From Flavobacteriales bacterium (GTDB lineage: Bacteria > Bacteroidota > Bacteroidia > Flavobacteriales_D > Sanyastnellaceae), in assembly GCA_947465255.1 (NCBI GenBank), contig CANIAA010000004.1:1-39886 (forward strand): a stretch of DNA of 39,886 bases. Reading direction: 5' to 3'. The notes beneath the pieces were generated by a model, which saw only the letters and a program-made list of their open reading frames with translations, was not told the DNA's origin and made no database searches. Position numbers and translations under genes: made by a program. Within the stretch, counting starts at the first letter, position 1, and every line of letters begins with the position of its first letter. Positions 1 through 8,240 of the stretch are shown in pieces.

Positions 1-1221
1 GCGAATACCTAGTGAGTTGTATAAACCGGCAACACGAGGGCCTGCAACCAGAAGTAATTCCGTGTTTTCTATTTCACCGGCGAGTATACTTTGAACGTGT
101 GAAGTGATATTGAACCTGTAGTAGCCTTGTGCTTTTCGGAAATTACCTCCGGGATTTTTGCCATAGTCGGCTGTTAGTGCAAATGCACCGGTTGATTTCT
201 CATATACGACATTCACACTGTCGAGCCGGTCGAATTTCGTTTCATTGTCGAATGGCACAACGAGTTCAGCCTTGTTAATGATGGCATTTGGCAAATCGCG
301 CATCCAGAGTAAATCGTTGAGGTTGACTTTAACTCGGGTGCCGCCACCTCCTTGCAGATATCCAGCCTGATTATCGAAGAGGGGTGTATTTACGCTCAAT
401 GTCTGTAAAGCGCTGCCATAGTATTGTTGCTCAACAACGGAATAGGCCTCGCATGACGAGGTATATTTGAAGGTGTATGAGCCGATGTTCATGCGGTTTT
501 CGCTCGGGTATCGGTAATACACCGTGAGAGACGAGTTGATAGTTGAAAAACTTACCACCCGCCCGTCCATGGTAGAAGAGCTTATTACTAAGCCGTTGAA
601 GTATTCGGCAAACGAATCGAAATTGGTCAAAGCACTGTCGTTGGCTAAAAGAAATTGTCCGAAGGTGGGCTGCAGTCGGAGGGTCAGATATTCGATTGCT
701 CCTGTAGAGAGAGCTGAGGCATATTCGGAGCGTGTGGTTTGGGTTTCTTGTCCGCTGAGAATCAGATTCTGCAAGCCACGCTGAGGTAAATCGTGGTTAA
801 AGTAGGCTGAGTCGAGATATATAGGCTGGGCGAGCTGTTGTACTTGGAAGTACATCGGAGCATTATTTCCGTATGCTTCCGGCTGGTAAGCTAGCTTGAG
901 CTCTACTAAAAAAACTTCTTTGTTTGTTGGCAACGCATCGGCAGAAGCATCCGGGGCAAACTGCATAACGCCGCGACATTTCACCGCACCCATTTGTTCG
1001 TCGACGTAATTGCCGACTAAAATATTGGCGAACAAGTCGGTACGCAATGAGTCAACCCGTTCGGTGCTCATATCAAGCATAAAGGAATCGGTCACCGCGG
1101 CAAACAAACGGTCATCTTCAGGTTGAATGTTCTCGCCTACGGTTTCATCAGGACGCACGCAAGAACTCAGCACCAGTGCAGAGCAAACGAGAAAAAGCCC
1201 CAATTTCTTGAGGCTTTCCAT
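1..1221 (-). CDS. DUF4270 family lipoprotein, 3' end outside the window
   Basis: Reverse-strand reading from ATG at 1221: MESLKKLGLFLVCSALVLSSCVRPDETVGENIQPEDD..., with lipobox LSSC. Open to the window edge. DUF4270 genes commonly follow the short glycogen-synthase-like gene in Bacteroidota. Confidence 0.8.
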   Translation of the reverse strand, partial: MESLKKLGLFLVCSALVLSSCVRPDETVGENIQPEDDRLFAAVTDSFMLDMSTERVDSLRTDLFANILVGNYVDEQMGAVKCRGVMQFAPDASADALPTNKEVFLVELKLAYQPEAYGNNAPMYFQVQQLAQPIYLDSAYFNHDLPQRGLQNLILSGQETQTTRSEYASALSTGAIEYLTLRLQPTFGQFLLANDSALTNFDSFAEYFNGLVISSSTMDGRVVSFSTINSSLTVYYRYPSENRMNIGSYTFKYTSSCEAYSVVEQQYYGSALQTLSVNTPLFDNQAGYLQGGGGTRVKVNLNDLLWMRDLPNAIINKAELVVPFDNETKFDRLDSVNVVYEKSTGAFALTADYGKNPGGNFRKAQGYYRFNITSHVQSILAGEIENTELLLVAGPRVAGLYNSLGIR

Positions 1222-1246
1222 ATTGAATGTAGGATGGTAATTTTGC

Positions 1247-2077
1247 TTAATCAACGAGCTCGGTCTTTCCCAACACTATAGAGTCATAGAATTCATCAGT
1301 TGCACCTAGTTGATCCAACTCATTGAACGGTTTCAATACCGGTAAGTCGATGCTGTTGCAATAGGTTTCTATCGACGGCAACGTTCCTTGTTCGGCAATA
1401 ATGGCACCGTCTGAGTGCTGCAGAGCCAACTTGGTCAAGTTTTCATACGTCGGATTCTTGAGGTGTTCCATCTGGTCCATTCCGATTCCGTCGAATGAAA
1501 TTTTCTGCGCAATTTTACTGTCAAGCTTTCCCTCAAACGTATCGGCATACACCGATGTAACTACTTTCGAGTCAGCAAAGTGGGGGTCCCGCTTGTACAA
1601 TTGCTTCACATAGAGGGGCATGAGGGAGGTAAACCAGCCGTGACAATGAATCACATCGGGAGACCAACCTAGCTTTTTAACTGTTTCCAGAACTCCTTTG
1701 GTGAAGAATATCATGCGCATGTCGTTATCGGGGAACATGTTCATGTCTTCATCATGGAAAAATGCCTTTCTGTGAAAAAACTCCTGATTGTCAATAAAGT
1801 AGACTTGAAGTCTAATTTGAGGGATACTAGCCACTTTAATAATAAGGGGGTGGTCTGTATCGTCGATAATCAGGTTCATTCCGCTCAGTCGGATCACTTC
1901 GTGTAGTTGATGACGGCGCTCGTTGATTTTACCATACCGGGGCATAAAGATCCGGGTTTCTTTTCCACCTTCGTGGACGGCTTGAGGAAGTGAGCGACTT
2001 TGCTGAGCGGTTGGGTTTTCTGGAGTGAAAGGAAGTATTTCCTGAGAGACGTATAAGATTTTCGTTTTATTGCTCAT
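1247..2077 (-). CDS. Short glycogen/starch synthase-like protein (GT5 N-terminal domain only)
   Basis: MSNKTKILYVSQEILPFTPENP...IFMPRYGKINERRHQLHEVIRLSGMNL...VIHCHGWFTSLMPLYVK. About 276 aa. Start chosen at the internal ATG at 2077 because the longer ORF start (2146) lies upstream of a TAnnTTTG motif. Confidence 0.8.
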   Translation of the reverse strand: MSNKTKILYVSQEILPFTPENPTAQQSRSLPQAVHEGGKETRIFMPRYGKINERRHQLHEVIRLSGMNLIIDDTDHPLIIKVASIPQIRLQVYFIDNQEFFHRKAFFHDEDMNMFPDNDMRMIFFTKGVLETVKKLGWSPDVIHCHGWFTSLMPLYVKQLYKRDPHFADSKVVTSVYADTFEGKLDSKIAQKISFDGIGMDQMEHLKNPTYENLTKLALQHSDGAIIAEQGTLPSIETYCNSIDLPVLKPFNELDQLGATDEFYDSIVLGKTELVD

Positions 2078-2107
2078 GCTGTAGTTAATGGTTGCTTTAA
2101 GCGACTG

Positions 2108-2115
2108 CAAAGATA
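2108..2115 (-). promoter_or_regulatory. Putative Bacteroidota -7 element TAnnTTTG (TATCTTTG) for the glycogen-synthase-like gene
   Basis: Plus strand CAAAGATA, reverse complement TATCTTTG, about 30 nt upstream of the ATG at 2077. Confidence 0.5.
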
Positions 2116-2147
2116 GTAATAAAATTTCCACAGATTTTCCAAACAAT

Positions 2148-2155
2148 TACATTTG
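2148..2155 (+). promoter_or_regulatory. Putative -7 element TACATTTG for panC
   Basis: TAnnTTTG match 25 nt upstream of the GTG at 2181. Confidence 0.5.
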
Positions 2156-2180
2156 GGGCCTCACATTTTATGGTAAAAAC

Positions 2181-3029
2181 GTGTCACTCGCTGTATTCGA
2201 ACATATTAGCCAGATCCGTAGTTGGGTGATTTCTCAGCAGGAGCAAGGATATTCCGTTGGTTTTGTGCCTACCATGGGCGCGCTGCATGCGGGTCATCGA
2301 TCGTTAATTGAGCTTGCAGGTCGCCATTGCGACCGCGTGGTTGCTTCTGTTTTTGTAAACCCGACGCAGTTTAATAACTCAGACGATTTGCTGAAGTATC
2401 CCCGAACCCCGGAAGCTGATCACGTTTTGCTGGAGTCGGCAGGTTGTCATGCCTTGTTTTGTCCGGAGGTGTCCGAGATGTATGATGATGGAGAGCGGAC
2501 AAGGCACTGGGATTTTGGTTTAATGACCCATTCTCTGGAAGGTCATTTTCGCCCCGGACATTTTGATGGAGTGCTCACAATAGTCAAAAAGCTGTTTATT
2601 GCCGTTGGCCCCAACAAGGCTTTTTTTGGAGAAAAGGACTTTCAGCAATTGGCGATTATCAAGAAAATGACCGCAGAGGAGGGAATTCCGATTGAAATTA
2701 TTGCCGCCCCCACGATTCGGGAAGCGTCGGGCTTGGCAATGAGCAGCCGTAACGTACGATTAGGTTCTTCTGATCGTGACGCATCGATTCATATAAGTAA
2801 GACATTGTTGGAGGCAAGGAGTATAGGACGGAGCCAGCCTCCCAAGGTATTGGAAAAATGGTCGTATGATCAATTGTCCTCTGCACCGGGTTTGCAGTTA
2901 GAGTATTGCTCTTTGGTACTAGCATCGAACTTTGCAAGCCTTGAAAACTGGTCTGATGAGCCATCGGTTCTGCTCGTAGCCGCATATGTTGGCGGTGTTA
3001 GGTTAATCGATAATGTTATTATCGATTAG
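2181..3029 (+). CDS. panC: Pantoate--beta-alanine ligase
   Basis: VGFVPTMGALHAGHRSLIELA, VASVFVNPTQFN, GHFRPGHFDGVLTIVKKLF, AFFGEKDFQQLAIIKKM, SSRNVRL are PanC motifs. GTG start at 2181 preferred over the ORF-track ATG at 2088, which lies upstream of the putative promoter. Confidence 0.92.
   Translation: MSLAVFEHISQIRSWVISQQEQGYSVGFVPTMGALHAGHRSLIELAGRHCDRVVASVFVNPTQFNNSDDLLKYPRTPEADHVLLESAGCHALFCPEVSEMYDDGERTRHWDFGLMTHSLEGHFRPGHFDGVLTIVKKLFIAVGPNKAFFGEKDFQQLAIIKKMTAEEGIPIEIIAAPTIREASGLAMSSRNVRLGSSDRDASIHISKTLLEARSIGRSQPPKVLEKWSYDQLSSAPGLQLEYCSLVLASNFASLENWSDEPSVLLVAAYVGGVRLIDNVIID
3004..3028. repeat. Perfect 11-bp inverted repeat with 3-nt spacer overlapping the panC stop
   Basis: TAATCGATAAT-GTT-ATTATCGATTA; no T-tract follows. 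Confidence 0.8.
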
Positions 3030-3030
3030 G

Positions 3031-3060
3031 TTGGAAACCGCCGCGGGCATACTATATTTG
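3031..3060 (+). promoter_or_regulatory. Putative Bacteroidota promoter for tatA: TTG-N19-TATATTTG
   Basis: TTG at 3031-3033 and TATATTTG at 3053-3060; the ATG follows at 3089. Confidence 0.6.
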
Positions 3061-3088
3061 ACGCCCCACAGGGAAAAAACGCAAGAAA

Positions 3089-3259
3089 ATGGGAATACAA
3101 GGAAAAGAATGGCTTTGGATTTTGCTCGCAATCATTATCCTTTTCGGCGCAAAGAAAATTCCGGATTTGATGAAAGGAATTGGCCAGGGCGTGAAAGAGT
3201 TTAAGAACGCCAGTAAGGGTGAGACTGCAGAACCCAAAGAGAAGTCTGAAACCAAATAA
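3089..3259 (+). CDS. tatA: TatA/E-type twin-arginine translocase subunit
   Basis: MGIQGKEWLWILLAIIILFGAKKIPDLMKGIGQGVKEFKNASKGETAEPKEKSETK, 56 aa. Has the FGxKKxPDLxKxxGxGxKEFK hallmark. Absent from the ORF track because it is under 60 aa. Confidence 0.9.
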   Translation: MGIQGKEWLWILLAIIILFGAKKIPDLMKGIGQGVKEFKNASKGETAEPKEKSETK

Positions 3260-3436
3260 TGGTTACATCGTAGAAGCGTAGGTCATGTGCGTCAATGCGC
3301 ATGGTGGTGTTGATAACCTTGAGCGCCTATTGTCGGAATCGCTCTGATTTCTCACAATTTGTGCTCTTATAATCAGTTCAGGAGGAGAGTGACTATTTAA
3401 CGGGTCCTTGAATCTGAAAACTAAAACCGGGAAGCC

Positions 3437-5056
3437 ATGATAAAATACGCAATTCTAGTCTCCATATTGTTTGTGTCATTAGCCGGCATTGCAGTGACGG
3501 CAAGTGATACAATTCCACCCTTGGCCATTCGTCCGGATGACCCGGAGTTGGTGGAAATCGACAACATTTTAGTTTCCGGATACCTAAATCATTATTGCTT
3601 TAGTTCTGATGAGTGCCTACTAAATGCCTTTGGCTATTCCCCGGAAACAGTTCCAACCTTTTCTGCGGAAGTGGTAGCTAGCCGCATGGCTGTGCTCGAT
3701 CGCAACACGCCTTTCAATTTAGTCTACAACAGCACGGTTCAAGGTTTTATCGACTTGTATGCAGTGCGTCGCAGAGATATTTCCAAGAAAGTGTTGGGGA
3801 TGTCGGAATTGTACTTCCCGATGTTTGAAGAATACCTTGCCAAGTATGATATTCCACTGGAAATGAAATACCTGGCCATTGTTGAGTCTGCGCTTAATCC
3901 GGTTGCTATTTCTCGCGCCGGCGCCGGTGGTTTATGGCAGTTCATGGTTGGAACAGGTAAAATGTACAGCTTGGACGTTACCAGTTACCAGGACGAACGT
4001 TTTGATCCCTACAAATCAACGGATGCAGCATGTCGCTATTTGAAATCGCTATACAAAACCTTCGGTGACTGGCAGTTGGCTTTAGCAGCCTATAATAGCG
4101 GTCCGGGCAATGTAAATAAGGCTATCCGTCGCTCGGGCGGCAAACGCGACTTCTGGTCCATAAAACCATTCCTTCCAAAAGAGACACAGGGCTACGTTCC
4201 GGCTTTCATTGCTGTAAACTATGTAATGAGTTACGCGTCGGAGTACAACATTTACCCAACCAAGCCCATTATAACGTTTTACGAAACAGACACAGTTGGC
4301 GTATCAAAGCGAATTGATTTTCACGCACTTTCTAAGGTGATTGATATGCCCGTGGAAAACATTTCGTTTTTGAATGGTACTTACAAGCTGAAAGAAGTTC
4401 CTGCTAACGGACAAAAGCACTATTTGATACTTCCGGTAAGCAAAGTTGGTTTGTTCATGGCCAACGAGGAACTGGTGTATGCTCAAAGCGAAGTTAAAAC
4501 GCCGGAGCCTGAGTTGACCGCCAGCACATCGCAAGCAGTAGAAGGCCAGCCCGGTAAAGTGGTTTGGGAAACTACTTGGAAGTCGCACAAGGTTAAAAAA
4601 GGGGAGTCGCTTGGCTCGATATCCGATAAATACAATGTAAGCCTGGCTGATTTGCGCAAATGGAACAAGATCAAGAATTCGCGCATTGTTCCTGGCCAAA
4701 CACTTAAAGTGCAATCGCGCACGAAGAAGGTTATCTATGAAGAAAAACCAACCGAAGCCGCCAAAGAAAAACCAGCCTCGGATGTAGCGGTTACGGGTGA
4801 GTCAGGTGAAGAAGAGAATTACCAGCAATCGACAGACGTTGCGGAAAAGAAACCGGAGGAGCCCAAGGCTAGCGCTTCTGCATCAAAGTCTGCGGCGCCG
4901 GCCAAGTATAAGTACTACACTATCCAGAAGGGTGATACGTTGACCAAAATTGCAAATGCCAAGGGCGTAACGGTTAATGACATCAAGCACCTGAACAAAG
5001 GTTTGAAAGAGAACAAGCTTGCGGTAGGACAGAAAATCAAAATCAAGCAGATATAA
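3437..5056 (+). CDS. Membrane-bound lytic murein transglycosylase D-like protein with SLT and two LysM domains
   Basis: SLT motifs ALNPVAISRAGAGGLWQFMVGTGKMYSL and LALAAYNSGPGNVNKAI; LysM motifs HKVKKGESLGSISDKYNVSLADLRKWN and YTIQKGDTLTKIANAKGVTVNDIKHLN; N-terminal signal peptide. Confidence 0.92.
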   Translation: MIKYAILVSILFVSLAGIAVTASDTIPPLAIRPDDPELVEIDNILVSGYLNHYCFSSDECLLNAFGYSPETVPTFSAEVVASRMAVLDRNTPFNLVYNSTVQGFIDLYAVRRRDISKKVLGMSELYFPMFEEYLAKYDIPLEMKYLAIVESALNPVAISRAGAGGLWQFMVGTGKMYSLDVTSYQDERFDPYKSTDAACRYLKSLYKTFGDWQLALAAYNSGPGNVNKAIRRSGGKRDFWSIKPFLPKETQGYVPAFIAVNYVMSYASEYNIYPTKPIITFYETDTVGVSKRIDFHALSKVIDMPVENISFLNGTYKLKEVPANGQKHYLILPVSKVGLFMANEELVYAQSEVKTPEPELTASTSQAVEGQPGKVVWETTWKSHKVKKGESLGSISDKYNVSLADLRKWNKIKNSRIVPGQTLKVQSRTKKVIYEEKPTEAAKEKPASDVAVTGESGEEENYQQSTDVAEKKPEEPKASASASKSAAPAKYKYYTIQKGDTLTKIANAKGVTVNDIKHLNKGLKENKLAVGQKIKIKQI

Positions 5057-5058
5057 TC

Positions 5059-5083
5059 AAAACCGCCTTCGGGCGGTTTTTTT
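5059..5083 (+). terminator. Rho-independent terminator after the transglycosylase
   Basis: AAAACCGCC-TTCG-GGCGGTTTTTTT immediately after the stop codon. Confidence 0.9.
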
Positions 5084-5122
5084 GTAACCCGAATATAGTA
5101 AGCTTTCGTATACCTGAAAGTC

Positions 5123-5974
5123 ATGTTCACCTTTCGCTCCATATACACTCTTGTGTTCAGTTTGGTGGCTATGTGCTCGTTCGCACAATCTCCTATTGTT
5201 ATTGCCGAGCAACACTACGAGTCGGGTCGTTATGAGCAAGCAATTGCTGCAGCAACTGTGGCATTGGGAGGCGAGTTCAATGCAGAAGCTTATTACTGCC
5301 GTGCGAATGCCCATCACAAACTTGGGCATTTCACAGAGGCGCTGGACGATTACGATCGCGCAAGAATCAATGGGTATTCCAATGACGAGTTATATCTCTA
5401 TCGCGGAATTTGCAAGGTTTCGCTCATGATGTATGAGTCTGCTCGCATTGACCTCATGCAGCATTTGGAATACCATCAAGAGGATCCGCGTTCCTATTAT
5501 TGGCTTGCAACCATTGAGTATATGAACATGGAGAACAAGTCGAGTCTTCGATATCTCGACGAGGCTCTGGCACTCGATACCGCATATGCTGACGCCTACT
5601 ACTTGCGTGCAGCTAATATGGCAGAGCTGAACAAAACGAATCTGGCGCTAGAAGATTTTCAAAGCGCCTTGCTTTGTAATCCGAAGTTATTACGTGCCAA
5701 GTTTCATATGGCAGTATTACTCATTGGTATGGGGCAGTATGAATATGCGCTGGAACTTTTGTCGGAGTTGAGATTGGAAAGCATTGACTTTATCTCGGAA
5801 GTTCTCTATTACCGAGGCGAGGTACTTTACTACCTGCATGACCTTGAGGGGGCCTGCATCGACTGGAATGAGAGTTCTCAGCTGGGCGATCGAGATGCTC
5901 AGCATAACCATAAAAAGGTATGCGCAGAGAAAGGTAAGCTCAAGAGTAAGAAGCGCACGTACTTCCAGTTCTAA
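5123..5974 (+). CDS. Tetratricopeptide repeat protein with signal peptide
   Basis: MFTFRSIYTLVFSLVAMCSFAQ signal; repeated TPR helices (YESGRYEQAIAAATVAL, AYYCRANAHHKLGHFTEALDDYDRA, AYYLRAANMAELNKTNLALEDFQSAL). Confidence 0.85.
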   Translation: MFTFRSIYTLVFSLVAMCSFAQSPIVIAEQHYESGRYEQAIAAATVALGGEFNAEAYYCRANAHHKLGHFTEALDDYDRARINGYSNDELYLYRGICKVSLMMYESARIDLMQHLEYHQEDPRSYYWLATIEYMNMENKSSLRYLDEALALDTAYADAYYLRAANMAELNKTNLALEDFQSALLCNPKLLRAKFHMAVLLIGMGQYEYALELLSELRLESIDFISEVLYYRGEVLYYLHDLEGACIDWNESSQLGDRDAQHNHKKVCAEKGKLKSKKRTYFQF

Positions 5975-6004
5975 CGAACGCATTTTTTAGGCTTGGCCGA
6001 AGAT

Positions 6005-7579
6005 TTATTTCGACAGATTAGACCAGTCAATAACGACTTCCCAGTTTGCACGCACCTGAATAGCGCCGTCATATAAATGGTTTAATTCAGTTGGCTTGTA
6101 AGGGTTGAGCTGAAGAGGATCGAAATAACCGTTTCCATTTGTGTCTGAGCAAATTACAGCAGTGTAATCACCCGGCAGAAGTTGATCGAGCGTGAGCTCG
6201 AGAGAACGGATTGGGCTCAGCTCGTGCACCACCTTCTTGGCACGGTCTATTAATTGAAAAGTGTGCGGCTGGGAGAGGACTTCGTTGTCGAATTTGAATC
6301 GCAATGAGCCCAATTCTTTCGCTGTATAGAATGAAAAACTCACATCAAGCGTGTCGTTGGCTTCACCGCAGTCATCGGTAAGCCAGCCTGGAAGAGCCAT
6401 TATCGAATATGACTTGCCTGGTTTTTTCTCGAAAAAAATCGCGCGTTGCAAAGCATTGAGCTGAACAGAGGAGCAACTGATTTCGATACTATCGATAAAA
6501 CACTTTAGGAGGGTATCAACTACCTCTTGGATAGGTCGCCGTGTTCGAACCACTAGCGAATCGTCCAAGGTCATTTTCAAGCTGAAATCCGCTGCTGCTT
6601 TCAGCGCGTTTATCTCATCCGGTATGTGTTGAATGCTGAGTGTGTCCAGAGTTTTATCTCCTGAAACAACAGCAACCTCCAATCGCTTCTCACACATTGC
6701 GAAGGCTGTGGCATAGAGCGTGTCTGCAACTATCCATTGGATGATGGAATCACCGCTGATTGATTTCACGCGCGCTGCAGGCCTCCACGGATCGACATGA
6801 AATTTCACAATCCCGGAAGAGTCTGTTGCGTAGTTAAAACTTCTTTCAATGGTGTCACGCGGAATACTTGTAACAAGCATGTGTGAAGTGGAATCGCCCT
6901 TGGATGTTGATGGTGTATTCTCCAGCCATCCAATGGATTCACCGATATCAAAGTGATTATTCCCGTTTTCATCACTCAGAGCGCAAAGAGTAAATTGTCC
7001 ATTTCGCAAGTAATTGAACTGGAACTCACCATTTTCATTGGTTCGTGCGAAATAGGCGGGTCGCGCATCGGGGTTGAATGCGTGTAGAAGTGAATCGAAC
7101 AGCAATACCTTGGTTGTGATTGCTGGTTTGTCGGTGAAAGCGTCGGATACGAGACCGGTGCACGTGAGCGAGTCGAGTTGACTTCCGGTGGAGAAAACGT
7201 AGTTCAGATCGGGAATGGCGTTAGACTCATTTACATCTGCAATGGCTTTTCCGAATTGAAAGATGTAAGTTGTTTCTGCCCGAAGCGTGTCGTCCCAAGA
7301 AACCTCCACAGTGCGTTGTTTCACTTTTACGCGCGGTGTTGATTTTAGAGGAGGAGATACAAGCAGTTCTTTCTGTAAATCGCGCAGTTGGACGAACTCA
7401 TCAAAAGCAAGCGTAAATGAGTTTCCGAAGAAATGCAGTGATTTTGTTTCCGGTGTTGCTGAAATAAGTACCGGTGGAGTCGTGTCTTTTTCGCCTCCGG
7501 AAATGGAACGCACCTGAGCGCATCCGGCAACCATCAAACTGATAAGAACAAAGGCTATGTTCAGATGTGCATTACGCAT
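6005..7579 (-). CDS. Ig-like (Big_5-type) domain lipoprotein
   Basis: MRNAHLNIAFVLISLMVAGCAQVRSISGGEKDTTPPVLISATPETKSLHF..., lipobox VAGC. Start at 7579 preferred over the ORF-track start at 7675. Confidence 0.75.
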   Translation of the reverse strand: MRNAHLNIAFVLISLMVAGCAQVRSISGGEKDTTPPVLISATPETKSLHFFGNSFTLAFDEFVQLRDLQKELLVSPPLKSTPRVKVKQRTVEVSWDDTLRAETTYIFQFGKAIADVNESNAIPDLNYVFSTGSQLDSLTCTGLVSDAFTDKPAITTKVLLFDSLLHAFNPDARPAYFARTNENGEFQFNYLRNGQFTLCALSDENGNNHFDIGESIGWLENTPSTSKGDSTSHMLVTSIPRDTIERSFNYATDSSGIVKFHVDPWRPAARVKSISGDSIIQWIVADTLYATAFAMCEKRLEVAVVSGDKTLDTLSIQHIPDEINALKAAADFSLKMTLDDSLVVRTRRPIQEVVDTLLKCFIDSIEISCSSVQLNALQRAIFFEKKPGKSYSIMALPGWLTDDCGEANDTLDVSFSFYTAKELGSLRFKFDNEVLSQPHTFQLIDRAKKVVHELSPIRSLELTLDQLLPGDYTAVICSDTNGNGYFDPLQLNPYKPTELNHLYDGAIQVRANWEVVIDWSNLSK

Positions 7580-8063
7580 GGCATGCCTCCGATAACATGG
7601 CCACCCATTTTTCCAGATAGTGCTTGTCTGCATTTGAAAAATCGCTGAGCTCAGAACTATCGATGTCGAGAACACCCATTACTTCGGCTGATGAGTTGAT
7701 CACGGGAACTACAATTTCCGACTTCGAAAGGGCGCTACAAGCAATGTGCCCGGGAAAGGCTTCAACATCGGGAACGATGATGGTTTCGTTTTTCAGCCAG
7801 GCGGTTCCGCACACGCCTTTTCCTTTAGCAATGCGCGTGCACGCTATGGGCCCCTGAAATGGGCCAAGCACCAATTCCTCGTTTCGCACCCAATAGAACC
7901 CGACCCAATGAAAACCAAACGCAGCATGCATGAGTGCACAAAAATTTGCTGCATTGGCTGTTAGGTCGTTTTCACCCGTCAGTAATGCCTTGAGCTGCGG
8001 CGTAAGAGCCTCATAGGTTTCAGCCCGCGAAGCGCCGGCAGGTATGTGAATGGTCTCAGCCAT
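7572..8063 (-). CDS. msrC: GAF-domain free methionine-(R)-sulfoxide reductase
   Basis: FHWVGFYWVRNEELVLGPFQGPIACTRIAKGKGVCGTAW...VPDVEAFPGHIACSALSKSEIVVPVI. The three conserved fRMsr cysteines are all present. Confidence 0.88.
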   Translation of the reverse strand: MAETIHIPAGASRAETYEALTPQLKALLTGENDLTANAANFCALMHAAFGFHWVGFYWVRNEELVLGPFQGPIACTRIAKGKGVCGTAWLKNETIIVPDVEAFPGHIACSALSKSEIVVPVINSSAEVMGVLDIDSSELSDFSNADKHYLEKWVAMLSEACHA

Positions 8064-8111
8064 GGCGGCGAAATTAGGAGTGTCTGAGCGATAAAACTTG
8101 AAAAATGTGTG

Positions 8112-8143
8112 TTGTGTGCAGCGGGTTCATGCATCTATATTTG
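8112..8143 (+). promoter_or_regulatory. Putative gcvP promoter: TTG-N21-TATATTTG
   Basis: TTG at 8112-8114 and TATATTTG at 8136-8143, about 97 nt upstream of the gcvP ATG. Confidence 0.55.
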
Positions 8144-8240
8144 AACCGTTCCTGCAAGAAATGTTTTTACAAAGGAAACACAGCGAAATTCAATCATAAT
8201 TTCAACCGAATGCCCTCGCGCATTCACCAACGAAACAACT

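Noticed and set aside
524-784. 86-aa plus-strand ORF
   Set aside because: Antisense to the DUF4270 coding sequence; no recognisable domain.
4304-4722. Minus-strand ORFs of 136 and 79 aa
   Set aside because: Shadow ORFs opposite the SLT/LysM protein, whose family assignment is clear.
8144-8240. Possible glycine riboswitch upstream of gcvP
   Set aside because: The 97-nt leader shows no recognisable glycine aptamer stems or expression platform by eye.
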